From Spirometra erinaceieuropaei (lineage: Eukaryota > Platyhelminthes > Cestoda > Diphyllobothriidea > Diphyllobothriidae), in NCBI GenBank assembly GCA_902702965.1, contig CACRXP010000694.1:87435-151434 (forward strand): a stretch of DNA of 64,000 nt. The letters run 5' to 3'. A model generated the notes under the pieces. That model was not told where the DNA came from, made no database searches, and was given only the letters and a program-made list of their open reading frames with translations. A program made the position numbers and the translations under genes. Positions 13,085 through 23,994 of the stretch are shown piece after piece; the first letter of the stretch is position 1; each line of letters begins with the position of its first letter.

Positions 13085-13450
13085 AGGGTCTTAAAGATAC
13101 AAAGATATTAGTTTTCAAGTTAAAAATTTTAAAAAGTAACTTGCTGCCGATCGAACGTAAAAAATGGTGTTTTTGCACATTTTTTCTAAAAAATGTTTGA
13201 GTTTAGTAAGGGCATCAAAAATGAACGCGAAAAAGTCATGTTGCTTAAGTGGCCACATTTTTCCAAATGTGTATTTTCTGCGGGGAGCAACAAATAAGCT
13301 CATTCAAAAGCCGACACCCTAGCGGGACTGAATTATGTTGCGCTTTATGCCGCATGAAGATGAAGACTACAACCCCACCTAAGTAATCCTTTCTAAATGG
13401 CGTACCTTGCTCACTTTCGGTCATCATTTAATAAGACAGGACAGATACTG
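13085..13450 (+). repeat. half of a palindromic MITE (variant 2)
   Basis: Carries the 3'-half landmarks of the MITE family: a GGGCATCAAAAATGAA-type block, a TTGCTTAAGTGGCC block, an AAAGCCGACACCCT-type block, and ACAACCCCACCTAAGTAATCC. It ends GACAGGACAGATACTG instead of the standard CCCACCTACTG. No left arm is attached, so it is either a deletion product or a separate subfamily. Confidence 0.55.
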
Positions 13451-13494
13451 TGACAAGCGTGAACCTCGTCCAGCCCTGCACAAACGCCCACTTC

Positions 13495-13648
13495 CGGTCG
13501 TCTTGGCATTACCGGAATGGCATCGTCAACAAAGACGCAGGATGGTCATTTCTGGCTGATTGGCCCTCATCAGTCAACCGGGCCTCCGAGGATCGGATTT
13601 GTGACCTTACCATTGTGCCACGGGCTCGTTTTCCTGTCTGTTGTGATT
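13495..13648 (-). mobile_element. degenerate SINE family 1
   Basis: Recognised by GTCAACAAAGACGCAGGATGG, GGTCATTTCTGGCTGA, and GTGCCACGGGCTCGTTTTCC ahead of the MITE at 13654. The middle of the tRNA-like head is deleted. Confidence 0.6.
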
Positions 13649-13653
13649 AGGTA

Positions 13654-14600
13654 CATTAGGTAGGCTAACTCATGAAAGGACCACCGAAATTCTGAACTGC
13701 GTCTTCGGTTCGAAAAAGTAAGGCTGTAAAACTAGCCAGCCTGCAACATAATTCTATTAATATTTCAGTTACCTCAGGATGCCGGCCTTCGAATGAACTT
13801 CCTTTCATTTGGATGTAAAAGCTACAATCTGTAAAAATACTACGTAAGTAGCATGCATTTCGTCATTTATTTTCGATGTCCTTAGAAATTCAACTAGATT
13901 TTACGGAAAACACGCATAGCAGTATTCATTCTTTCACTAGAAAATTGCGTCGTCTTTCAATCTAATACTTGAAGGAAGGGCATAATTCGGTTTTCAAAAA
14001 CTATTCCAATCCCCGAATAATTTTGAACCCGTTCTACCGTTGCACTTGGATTCAGGGTTTCCAAACTACAAGCCGCATATTTTCCGCGTTCGAAAAACCA
14101 CACATTTCTCTAAAACAGTAAAGAAGGATCATATAGGGTTCATAAAATTTAGCAGTGGATTTGATCCATGTTGTTACTTTACAGGCCACATTGGTAAATG
14201 CCATTTCCACAGAATTTTAAAGTCCAACATTATAAACTTTTTCGAAATTGAAATATGTCCTTCCCTCGAGCAAAAAATAAGAAGAAGATGAAATTTTCTA
14301 CCGAATGAGTAAAAAATAAATATTTTTATGCATTTTTTCCATGGAATATAATAAAATTTTCAAGGGCATTTAAAGTCGATGACAAAAATCCATGCTACTT
14401 ACGTAGTCACTTTTACAGAGTGGCCCTTTTGTATGCAGCCAAAATGAAGTTCTTTCGAAAGCCGGCATCCTGAAGTAACTGGATCATTATAGGTTTATGC
14501 TGCAGCATGATTAGTCTTACAACCCTACTTAATTAATCTTTTCGAAACGAAAAGGCATTTCGGATTTTAGGTTGACATTTCATGAGTTAGCCACCTATTG
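13654..14600. mobile_element. long-palindrome MITE, Tc1/mariner-like (copy A)
   Basis: Nearly the whole 947-bp unit is one imperfect palindrome. The left end reads CATTAGGTAGGCTAACTCATG and the right end, reverse-complemented, CAATAGGTGGCTAACTCATG; the matching arms continue inward for several hundred bases. TA flanks both ends (13652-13653 and 14601-14602), the classic Tc1/mariner target duplication. No transposase frame is present. Copies B-E share the internal landmarks GATGCCGGCTTTCGAATGAA, TTACCTCAGGATG and GATTTTCGATGCCC. Confidence 0.8.
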
Positions 14601-14602
14601 TA

Positions 14603-17077
14603 TATTATAAGTGGTAGAGCGGAGTTTGAATTCCGTAACGCGATCGGTTCGCGCCCTTCTCTACTAGCATCCTGCCTATATTACGCGCTGCTGTGCGGCT
14701 GCTGGCGCAGCTCGATACAGAGCCCCAAGGCACAATGGAACAAGTGAGTTCCGCATTGCATTCGGTGCGACCCCCCTCCATCATTGTTTTGCATTGTCTT
14801 GCCATCAAAGCACGATGGATAGGGCAGGAGGGGGTGCAGTAGACGCTATAAAAGCCCCCCCTTTATTAGGTTTTTCAGCAATTCCTCAGTCTTTGACTTC
14901 TGCAAACACCTTGTTTACGACATTTTTCGAACCTCTCACATGCTAGACCACAATCCTCAACTCTCTTTTCACTTTCAAAGTCCTTAAGTAGGCTTGCAAC
15001 GTGGATAAATCATGAGTGCGTACCAAAGTAATGACGATATACACAGCAGAAAACTAGTGCCTGACAGACAGTTTTGAAGGGCATTTTTGGTGATCACAGC
15101 GTTCCACATTCTTCAGAATTTAGTAAACTGTCTTCGGCTGTCTTTATTATAAATGAAAGCAACTCCTCCAAAAGTATTGCATTTTGGTAAAACAAAATTG
15201 TCATAAGGAAGTACCGTCTTCGAATGGTTGCGCCGTTCTTGCCGATGCATGTGAAACCAAAGTCTTCGTTTACTAATGAAACTTGCGATTTGGAGTTATT
15301 TATGACGTTATTTCATAACTAGCCCGAAGGGATTAAGGGCAACTTTTAGGGAGAATATTGTAACTTGATTTCAAACGTTCGAAGTATTAAGGCTCATTCC
15401 TTGACCCAAAGATCCAAAAGAGCCTGAATTCTTCTTATGCTGAGAAAATGTATATTTTCTTGTTTTCTATAATGACGAATGTGTGAGGTTCTAGAGAAAA
15501 CCAGAGGAAATGGCCATTTTTGTAGTTAAATGTGAGAGACGTTGTTGACTACGCCCGAAATGCAAGCACGATAAATATAGATTATCTATGATTATTACCT
15601 TTTTCTAGTTTTAATCTCGAGATGTGTTTGAGCCGCCTTACGTGTCAAAGTTACTAGTTGACAATTAATCAAATACTTAAAATTTGTATCATAAAAGTAG
15701 CTTTTCTTTTTGGATTTAGACATTAAGATCTAGGTCATTGTTTGATACGCCTCGATTTAACCCATTTTAAGGAAATGCAGAGCCAATAGTAGAACATAAA
15801 CTTGCTGTTTCAGGCAATTAGTAACAAAGTGACCCGGAGAGCCTCTCTACATAAATCGCCTTTTGCCTGCGTTATAGTCCGTCCGAAACTTCGCATTGGC
15901 TACTGATAAATACGCTCAATGCTTGGCATTTGTCTAACACGACCAGTTTTCTTTTACCACTTTAATGAAATTCAAATGTTGAACTAACGCTCCTCAGAGT
16001 GTCCACCTTAGTCACATTTGATATTCCCCGCAATAGAATTCAACTCCCGTCCATAAAAGTAGGCATCAGTCGGTGGCAAGCAAATTACGTGGCAACAGGG
16101 CCGCTCTTCTCAAGAAAATTTTAACCGCTACTCACAAATCATAGGCTTAAGACTGTGTTCGCCTTCATCGTTTGATACACTTTGACCTGCAGTGGCCGGC
16201 TGCAAAAAGTCAAGACGTTTAGATCCGTTCGGAAAGGGATGGAGGCTGCATTGACAGTTAATCTCAGATCCTTTGGGACTAGAATGACCTGTCATTTGAC
16301 AAGCATAAGACACTCGCCACTTGAAGATGACGGATGATTTCTGGTAAGTAGTCGGGAAGAAGGAGCAGCAGTCGTTCCGGAAAGGTCTTATTTGCCGAAG
16401 TTTGCTATTTGTCCTTTAACCCTCCCTCAGGGACAGAAACAGATAAGAGCTCAAATTCAGAACTTGGGTTTCGTACAAGTCCGCGGTTTGAAGTATTGAG
16501 AGGAGAGGGAGAAACTGTCCCGAACAATTACATTAGCATACTGAACCCTGATGGGTGACTGATTGCCCTGAGTAAGCGAGAAGATTTGTTGCTGAAATCG
16601 GACGCATACCTAGGCATCTCTAATAAACTGATCATCAAAACCAAAAATCAAGGACTCCTAATCAAAACAGAGACACAAGAATGGCGTCACGCGTTGATCA
16701 TGTGCAGCGGACAAGTGTTAATATAGAAAAGAAAAACGATCATTTAATTGCCAAAGCAAAATCACTTGAGGAGCTTACTAGGTAGTTCCCGAAGGGACAT
16801 TGTCGAGTTTCTCATAGAACGGTTCCTTATTTCGAGCGTTTTGTGGAGTCGAAAACATTCCTGGATATTACTTTCGTTTACTGCTAAACTAACCGCCGGA
16901 CAGACCCTTCCCTGCTTATCATAAAGTACCGGATCGCATCACTAAACTATTTTGTAACTAGCAAATGCTACGTAGCCTACGAAAGCCCCTAACACACTGC
17001 GTTCTCTCGTACGGCAGTGGGGAACGGTGTCATTCTCATTGCACTGTAATGCTCAAATCACGATTTTCAAACAAGCA
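14603..17077. other. intronic DNA; one short SINE-tail relic
   Basis: About 14640-14790 contains GAGCCCCAAGGCACAATGGAACAAGTGAG-like sequence resembling the CT-rich end of SINE family 1, which reads GGCACAACGGAACGAGTGAG near 32750 on the minus strand. The remainder, 14800-17077, shows no exon or repeat that I can support. Confidence 0.35.
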
Positions 17078-17165
17078 GTTGCGTCTCCTTTAGTTTCTTC
17101 TGAACCCAGTTAGATGTCAGTAGGCGAAACGGTCTGTTTGAACAGGTTTTGTGGTAGGTCGACTT
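17078..17165 (+). repeat. direct repeat, first copy
   Basis: Contains AGTTGCGTCTCCTTTAGTTT and GTAGGCGAAACGGTCTG, then TTTGAACAGG. A diverged second copy is at 17444-17530, 366 bp downstream in the same orientation. Confidence 0.55.
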
Positions 17166-17328
17166 TGGATCAACACTCAAGGTTCTGAAGACAATATTTG
17201 GCAAATCAGAGGGCTATCGTGACATGAAAACATAATGCAATGCACAGGGCAATGGGGAAACAAAAACAACTCAAGCATATCGCCCTCGTTTAGGCATCAC
17301 TGCGGTTCACTGCTGATGCACTTTGCTG

Positions 17329-17350
17329 TCTCTCTCTCTCTCTCTCTCTT
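17329..17350 (+). repeat. (TC)n microsatellite
   Basis: Eleven consecutive CT dinucleotides between the two 17-kb direct repeats. Confidence 0.85.
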
Positions 17351-17443
17351 TCTTACACCATCCAGATGACGACCAGGGACAGTTAAGGCAATAAAAGCAA
17401 GCTTTCGGGAAGGACATCAGGTCGTGATTATCCCACAAGGAGT

Positions 17444-17530
17444 TGCGCCTTCTTTAGCTTATTCTGAAAGCAACTGGTTGTCGGTAGACGAAACAGTCTG
17501 TTTGAACAGGTTTAGCGGTGAAAGTTTGCT
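17444..17530 (+). repeat. direct repeat, second copy
   Basis: Contains AGTTGCGCCTTCTTTAGCTT and GTAGACGAAACAGTCTG, then TTTGAACAGG. It pairs with 17078-17165 and lies just before MITE copy B. Confidence 0.55.
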
Positions 17531-17576
17531 AGGGTCTTAGAACGATACATTTGCATCTGTCAAGAATTTCCAGGTA

Positions 17577-18553
17577 TAGTAGGTAAGCTATCTCATGAAA
17601 TTTTGATTTAATTTTTGAAAAGTGTGTTCAGTTCCGAAATATTACCATACTAGGGTTGTAATATTTACTAGCCTGCTGCATAATTTTAAAATTTTCCACT
17701 CGCGTCAAGATGCTGGCTTTCGAATAAGCTTCTTATTGCCGGCTGGTGCAAATCATATTTCGCAAAAAATTACCGCTTAAGTAGCATGAATTTTGACTTT
17801 TATTGTGACGCTCTTTTAAATCGGAATATATTTTACGGGAAACATGGCCGAAATGTTTTATTTTACTCATTTGGCGGCAGTTTACGTCCTTTTTAAATTT
17901 TGTACTTTAAAAAGGTATCTTTCAGTTTAAAGAGCTTCATAAATCCCGAATAATCTTGAACTCAACCTGTCATTCAGCTTGCATTTAGAGCTTCCAAATT
18001 GTAAGCTCTATATATGTCGTGCTCAGAAGCTCACGCAATAATCTATTCTATTATCAAAAGAATGTATAGAGCTCATGAAATTCTTTAATGGATATGAACC
18101 ATGTTGTCCACTTTATAAGCAAAACCAACAAATTTACTAATGCTTCGCTGTATGAATGGATATTTCTTTGTTTTAAAAACCTTCAAACTAGAAACTTTAA
18201 ACCCCAATACACCATTTTCCAAGTAAAAAAGTTAAAGGGAACGTATTTTGCCACCAAATAAGCAACGTACAAAATATTTTCGGACATGCTCGCCAAAAAA
18301 ATTTTCGAATTGATAAGGACACCTAAATAAAAGTTAAAATTCCTGCTACTTAAGTGTTCATTTTTTGCGAAATGTGGTTTGGGCCAACGGTCGATAAGAA
18401 GCTAATTCGAAAGCCAGTACCCTGAAGTGAGTGGAATATCTTAACATTATGCTCCATGATAATTAATATTACAGTCAAACTATAAAAATATTTCAAAATT
18501 GAAGACACTCTTTCAGGATTTAAATCAATATTTCATGAGATAACACCCAAGGT
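17577..18553. mobile_element. long-palindrome MITE, Tc1/mariner-like (copy B)
   Basis: Left end AGTAGGTAAGCTATCTCATG and right end, reverse-complemented, GGGTGTTATCTCATG. Both arms carry the shared AAAGCCAGYACCCTGAAGT / GATGCTGGCTTTCGAATAA block. More diverged from copies A, D and E than they are from one another. TA precedes the left end (17575-17576); the right flank does not clearly preserve it. Confidence 0.7.
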
Positions 18554-18694
18554 TCTGGTAAAGGCAGTCAGCGGGTCGGAGGCTGTCGTGGCCTGATGCA
18601 TGTTAGTTTATACTTTTAGGTATTTAAATTGGCTCTTCTCACCTTTTCTATATTTTAAAGCAGATCTGTCAAACTACAAAACTAGATGCGTCTT

Positions 18695-18945
18695 TTTTGT
18701 GGATTCTAGGTGAATTACTTAGGAAATCCCACTTGGGCAGTCAACTTATTGTATTAGATTTGGTGGATTCCAGACGTTGCAGTAGTTTGGGCGGGTAACT
18801 TGATTCAAATATGATTAACATAACGTCGTCCGGTGGGGTCTCGTAGCTCAGATGGTTAGAGCGTTGGCTACACTGAAGCCCTCCCCTTACTGCGTGGGTT
18901 CGAATCCCACCGAGGCGCCGTTTTTCACAGCTAGGTCAATATGAA
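18695..18945 (+). mobile_element. SINE family 2, best-preserved plus-strand copy
   Basis: Body GATTCTAGGTGAATTACTTA, GGTGGATTCCAGACGTTGC and CGTCGTCCGG precede a tRNA-like module at 18836-18918. That module has an A box (TAGCTCAGATGG) and perfect B box (GGTTCGAATCC) and can form acceptor, D and T stems. The anticodon arm is poor (loop ACACTGA) and the module is embedded in repeated flanks, so it is a SINE promoter head, not a host tRNA gene. Confidence 0.75.
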
Positions 18946-19501
18946 ATACTGAAAATCCTACAAAAAAGACCAAGACAGTTCAGTCATGCCATAAGATCGA
19001 TTTTGGAATAAACTTATTTTCATCCGTCTGCATATTTTGTGAATTTTCTCTATTGGTTTAGATGACTATAAAAATTCAGGCATATTTTTGAAAAAATGCG
19101 TAAAAATGCCCAATCTTTCAAATTTGGAAAAAAAATTAAATGTTGTTAACATTTCATACTAAAGCAAAAGTTAAAATTTAGTTTCTACGTTTTTTCCTAT
19201 TTGTGATTACTTCCGAACCCGAGCAGCAGCTGGACTTGTGCTCAAGCATGTTGTATACTTTGCATGAAAGGAAAATTAAATATTTCTCCATGCTTCATAA
19301 TTTTTTAAATGAATAAGAAACTGCAGTTTGCTTCATAAACAACATAAACAGACGAAGTACTTCTATGCTGAATAAATAGACATTTCATAATCATAAAGAT
19401 CTCATAAGTTAAAGCATTCGGAAAACAATATGAGTCTTCTTTAAAGTATAGCATTTAAACAATACATAATCTTTTACCAAATCGGTGCAAAAAGTGATAT
19501 A
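18946..19501. other. intronic DNA, nothing recognised
   Basis: AT-rich stretch between a SINE and MITE copy C. It ends in TA directly before the MITE terminal CAGT. Confidence 0.4.
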
Positions 19502-20130
19502 CAGTAAGTGGGCTGACTCATGAAATATCAACCGAAATTGACAAATGTGTTTTCGTTTCGAAAAGATTAATTAAGTAGGGTTATAAAACTAACCGTTGCA
19601 CAGCATAATTCTATAATAATCCAGTTACCACAAAATGCCAGTTTTCAAACGAACTTCTTTTCGGTTGCATGCAAAAACTATACCCTGTAAAAATGACTAC
19701 TTATGTAGCATGCACTTTTCCCATTGATTTTCGATGCCCCTAAAATTCAGTTATATTGCTCGGAAGATGTGCATAATGTTATTTATTCTTTTTGCTCATT
19801 CGGTAGGAATTTATGTCTTTGTCCAATTTCGTACTCGAAAAATGGCAAAATTCAGTTATTTAAAAACTTTTTCAATGCCCGAATAATTTTGAACCCCAAC
19901 CTGCCGTTACACTTGCATTCAGGGTTTTCAAACAACAAGTCGTATTTTTTCCACGTGCAGAAAACCATACCTTTCCTTATGGTATTAAGAGGAGACCATA
20001 TGGGGTTTAGGAAATTTAATAGAGGATACGAGCCATTTCGTTAAGTTAACAGTGTTACAACCCCACCTAAGCAACACTTTCTGGTTAAAAACAAATTTCG
20101 GAATTTCGGTCAACATTTCATTAGATAGAA
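19502..20130. mobile_element. long-palindrome MITE (copy C), internally deleted
   Basis: Starts CAGTAAGTGGGCTGACTCATG directly after TA (19500-19501). The left arm runs normally to about 20040, then jumps to the last ~85 bases of the right arm (TTACAACCCCACCTAAGCAA... GGTCAACATTTCATTAGATAG). About 300 bases of right arm are missing compared with copy A. Confidence 0.7.
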
Positions 20131-20199
20131 TAGAAACAAGAACCTTGGATGCGCATATTCTCTTCCATTCGTGATAATAGAAACCTTACGTTTAAATTT

Positions 20200-20430
20200 G
20201 AAAAGGGCCTCAAAATCAATGGAGAAAAGTCATACTCCCAATTTGCCACTTTTTAATCTAGTGCGATTTACTCAGACGGCGGACAATTTGCCCATTCCAA
20301 AGTCCGATATTCTGTCGTGACTGAAATATCTTTAAATTGTGCTGCTCGATTATCAATATTAAAATCGCACTTGAGTAGTCCTTTTTAATCAAAAAACGCT
20401 TTGATAGATAGAACAGATACTGGATATGTT
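20200..20430 (+). repeat. relic half MITE (variant 2)
   Basis: Shares GCCTCAAAATCAATGGAGAA, a CCACTTTTTAATC block, ATTCTGTCGTGACTGAAA, and the end GATAGAACAGATACTG with 1656-1925 and 13085-13450. It abuts a minus-strand PLE tail. Confidence 0.5.
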
Positions 20431-20650
20431 TATATATATATCGCGTTCACCATCCCCCAAGAAGACGAAGAAGCAGATAGGGCGCATTCATGGACCGAGT
20501 TATATTTGTACTGACGTTTCGGAAACCCTCTCGTTTCCATCATCAGAGTAATGTGTTGACAGTTCCTGCTGGTCTTGATTGCGTCAGCCTTGATACCTGC
20601 CTGGTATTATATCCGTTCGCGAGGCACGAAATCTGGCCTGCACGTTCGCT
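20430..20650 (-). mobile_element. Penelope-like element 3' tail fragment
   Basis: On the minus strand it matches the PLE tails at 23995-24275 and 53560-53830: a hammerhead-like segment, then a GGTCCATGAATGCG-type block, CTTCTTCGTCTTCTTGGGG-type sequence and a TATATATA end. No coding part is attached. Its inner edge meets the left IR1 arm. Confidence 0.7.
20513..20546 (-). ncRNA. hammerhead-ribozyme-like motif in PLE tail
   Basis: Reads on the minus strand CTGATGA, a hairpin with stem GGAAAC / GTTTCC, then GAAACGTC. This is the conserved order of the hammerhead core (CUGAUGA - stem II - GAAA - stem III - UC). One extra U lies between CUGAUGA and stem II, and stem III is minimal. Hammerheads of this minimal type have been described in PLEs of several animals; activity of this copy is not shown. 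Confidence 0.55.
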
Positions 20651-23600
20651 GCGTTGTATTTGTCGGTAATGTGGACAAGAAAGTTACCAGCCTGAATCTT
20701 ATGATTGAATCCGTTGGCGACAGTTATTTCCTACTGAAAGGCGGATAGACATGGCGTTCGAGTGCATGGAGGCTAGTTAACTGGAAGTTACTGTCATTGA
20801 GCATGTAGTAGTTGTCGTCTGTCAGACAAGTTTGGCGGGATTTGGTTATGCAGGCCCACTTGATTGATAGCATAGGGTTAGCTTCTTAACACAATTTTAG
20901 TAAGTGCGATTACGTTGACTGTACAAATACCACATGATTGCACCTTCCATAACATGTCAATGTAGTGGGTGACTGTGGAACGGAGCGGAGAGGTGCTTAC
21001 GCGCCATCCTCGTTTACATCAGCTATCAGTTCACAGGCGCTTCCCTGCGCGCGCGCTCCGATTCCTGCTTGCGTTCTCTTTATCATCCCAATCCAGCAAG
21101 TGTCTAAGCAGGTTTGCTAATGGAATTTTTCGGGCGGTTTGGAACCCCGTTCGTTCGACTTCAGTGGCCATGAACTGCAAATTACCACGCGGTCCCCTCC
21201 GTGGCCTTCCAGTTGTGATTGCACCCTCCTTATCTAACTAATCTAGCTAGCACCTGTTTCGTTGGGAGAGTGTATACACGCGACCTTCAAGCGCATCCCT
21301 GCGCATGCTTTGAGCTCTGCTTGCGCTCTCTTTCGCCTCCCATTCCAGCGAGTGGCTAAGTTAGGTGTGTTAATTAGCATTGTTTTAGTAAGCAGGCCAT
21401 TTGGTATCAATCAAGCGGGGTTGCAGAACCAAACCTCGCTATAAGTTTGAAAATTCTCCACGTCTGTCTTTCGTGAACTTTTATCAAACTGACGTGCATG
21501 TTGTTCCCTACCTTCACTTTTTTCCCCTGGCCCATCTGAACTGTACTTCTTTGTTTGTCCAGGCGTTGACTTTGACCTCAAATCTGAGAGTCACCCCCTA
21601 TTGCTTAAAATCGTTCCTATGCGCGCGTGTGATCGACCCACGCTACCGAACGCATGTTTTTACTGTCTAGGTCGGCTGACTCCTTTGATCTAGGTAAGGA
21701 CATCTACTCTTGAGGTTTGACCCTTGTTTATCATTGATGATTTGCTAAAATTACCGCGCAAAACCCAGCTGCGGTTTTTATTGTAATCTGGCATACGAGT
21801 TAATGTAGAATACCGAGTTGTCAATCAAAGGAGTTACTCTCCGTCGAGCGCGGAATATATCCTCTGATTCAGCAAAAAACAGGTCAGACATTGTCACAAA
21901 GGACATCGATTGCGCAGTACTGTTCAGTGGAAAAAATAACTTGCTTTAATTCACAGGTCTGGGGGTAAACATCCTCATCCACCCGTCGAACACACTAAGT
22001 TATGTTTTCAAGATAACGCCTGGCAATAAAGTTGTGGCTTGGTAGTTTGTTGCGGGTCACCAACTTGCCTAATCAGTACCTAGATATGTCTAAAGTTATA
22101 ACTTGTGCGGTTATGCAGTCGCATCTGAGATAAACAAAACCCAATCGCCTGTAATACGGAACTGGTGGTAACAGGGCTTTTTACAGGTGGAGCCGGGGAA
22201 CGCACAGGCGCGGAGGTCAAGCAGTCGTATGCAAAAGAAAAGATATTGGGAATGCGCGGTTGCACTTTGAATGGTTGAGAAACTGTCGTCCCAACCCCTA
22301 ACAGTATTGTGTCCGTCAGGTGCAACTGCATAACCAGATTTTACCTTCTGCGAAGTCGCAACTGCCTATTTACCAGCCCGTCGAACCCGCCTCTGTCGGA
22401 AATGGTCTTTGTTGAAGGTCGCTTTAATATCTGTCAAGTGTGCAACCAAGGACAGACTGTTGCCTAGAACCAGTACCTGCATACGTGAAAGGCCTGAGAT
22501 GAGGACAAAACTCCTAACCAATAACTGTATCTTGGGTAATCTGTGATAGATTTCAAATAGTCATGTGGCTGAGGAAAAAATGGAAGTTGGAAAAAAGCTG
22601 TTTTGCAGCTCTGCGTGTGTTTGCCATAACAATCTAAGTCATGTAAAGATAATTTTTGTCTTCCTAGTTAGAAACACAAACTTTTACGAAAGACGGACGT
22701 ACGATATGCCATATCGAAAATATAGGCTGTAAATGGATCAGATGTCGCCGCATCATGCAACAACGACTGGAAGAAATGCAGGACGCCTAAATATCTCACA
22801 AGGCCGGGGAAATCACGGGATATGGTGACTGCTAGGAAGCAAAGAACTTCTTCTCATCAATCGCCGTGATCTACAGTCCCACAACTAACGGAACCACGAC
22901 GCTTCTCAGCGCCGATGGAAGAACATTTCTGATGGAAAAGTCGCAGCATTGGGTCCAGCACTTCAGAAGTGTCCTCAACCTCACATAAACAGTCTCCAAC
23001 ACCGCCGTCTACCGAAACCCTCAAGTGGAAACGGACAAAGACCTAGATCTCCCACCTCCTCTCTTTTAAGCAATCAAGGCCGTGCATCAGCTGTTCAGGG
23101 GAAAGTACCGGGATCCAAAGCGATCCCGGCCGAAGTCTACAGCCACGGCACTCTACGGCTGACGGATTAACTTACAACGTTATTACAGGAGATTTGACTC
23201 CGAGAACAAGTCCCTTAGGCCTTTAAGTATGCGGTTATCACCCACCTCTACAAGCGTAAAGGGAACCGGCAACCCTGTGACAACCATAGTGAAATCTCTC
23301 TTCTCAACATCGCTGGGAAGATATTCGCTCACATTATCCTCAACCGTCTAAGCGGCCATCTCGACCCGGGACTTCTGCCGGAAAGTCATTATGGCTTCCG
23401 ACGATACTGCGGAGCCACCAATATGATCTTAGTCCTCCTCCAGCTGTAAGGGAGGCGCCAGCAAGTGCGCACCCACCTCTACATTATCTTCATGGTAATA
23501 CCGAAGGCCTTCGACACGGTGAGCGACGATGGACTTTGGAAGATTATCCTGAGATATTCACACACATGGTGCGTCAACTGCACAAGAGGATAACGGAACC

Positions 23601-23949
23601 GCCTCAGAAGCATTTTCAATAACCAACTCAGTGAGGCAGGACTACATATCAACCCTAACTCTTCTTAACTTCACGTTTCCTGCCATTCTGATAAACGCCT
23701 ACCGTGATGAGCGTCCCCGGACACGCATCGTCTACAATACCGACAGGCATTTTCGCAACTGCCGGCGTATTCAGGCCTCAACGCGTCTCTTCGTGACTAC
23801 TGTCCGCGACCTGCTCTTCGCTGATGACCACGCACTCACCCCCGAGACGTAAGCTGACATGCAATAGAGCACGGACCTCTTTGCCGCCGGCTGCGCCATC
23901 TTCGGGCTGACCGTCAACACAGACAAAATGGTGGTCATGCATCAATTGC
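20650..23949 (+). repeat. IR1, left arm of a large inverted repeat
   Basis: Matches the reverse complement of 29178-32545 over about 3.3 kb. The left arm begins near the GTCGGTAATGTGG block at 20672 and passes through GGATAGACATGGCGTTC, the AGGAGGGTGCAATCACAA-type block and the RTE reverse-transcriptase fragment. It is cut by the N gap at 23950. Both arms share the same internal stop codons in the RTE part, so they derive from one already broken copy rather than from two fresh insertions. Confidence 0.8.
22738..23949 (+). pseudogene. RTE-type LINE reverse transcriptase fragment (left copy)
   Basis: Decayed endonuclease/reverse-transcriptase polyprotein of the RTE clade. Order seen across shifting frames: QQRLEEMQDA near 22765 followed at once by a TAA; the SADGRTFLMEK block near 22910; VPGSKAIPAEVYSHG near 23105; the ITHLYKRKGNRQPCDNH block near 23240; the GFRRYCGATNMI block near 23400; the KAFDTV motif A near 23510; INAYRDERP near 23690; and LLFADDHALTPET near 23815, an FADD variant of the YADD catalytic box. 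The endonuclease domain is absent. Several stops and frame changes make it non-functional. The C-terminal end is lost at the N gap; the corresponding part survives in the right arm at 28925-29178. Confidence 0.85.
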
Positions 23950-23994
23950 NNNNNNNNNNNNNNNNNNNNNNNNNNNNNNNNNNNNNNNNNNNNN
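23950..23994. other. assembly gap, 45 Ns
   Basis: Run of undetermined bases between the RTE fragment and a PLE tail. The junction of the left IR1 arm with the PLE is therefore not directly observed. Confidence 1.

Noticed and set aside
18836..18918. Candidate functional tRNA gene
   Set aside because: A and B boxes and T arm are good, but the anticodon arm is poor and identical flanks occur around the other copies; it is the head of SINE family 2.
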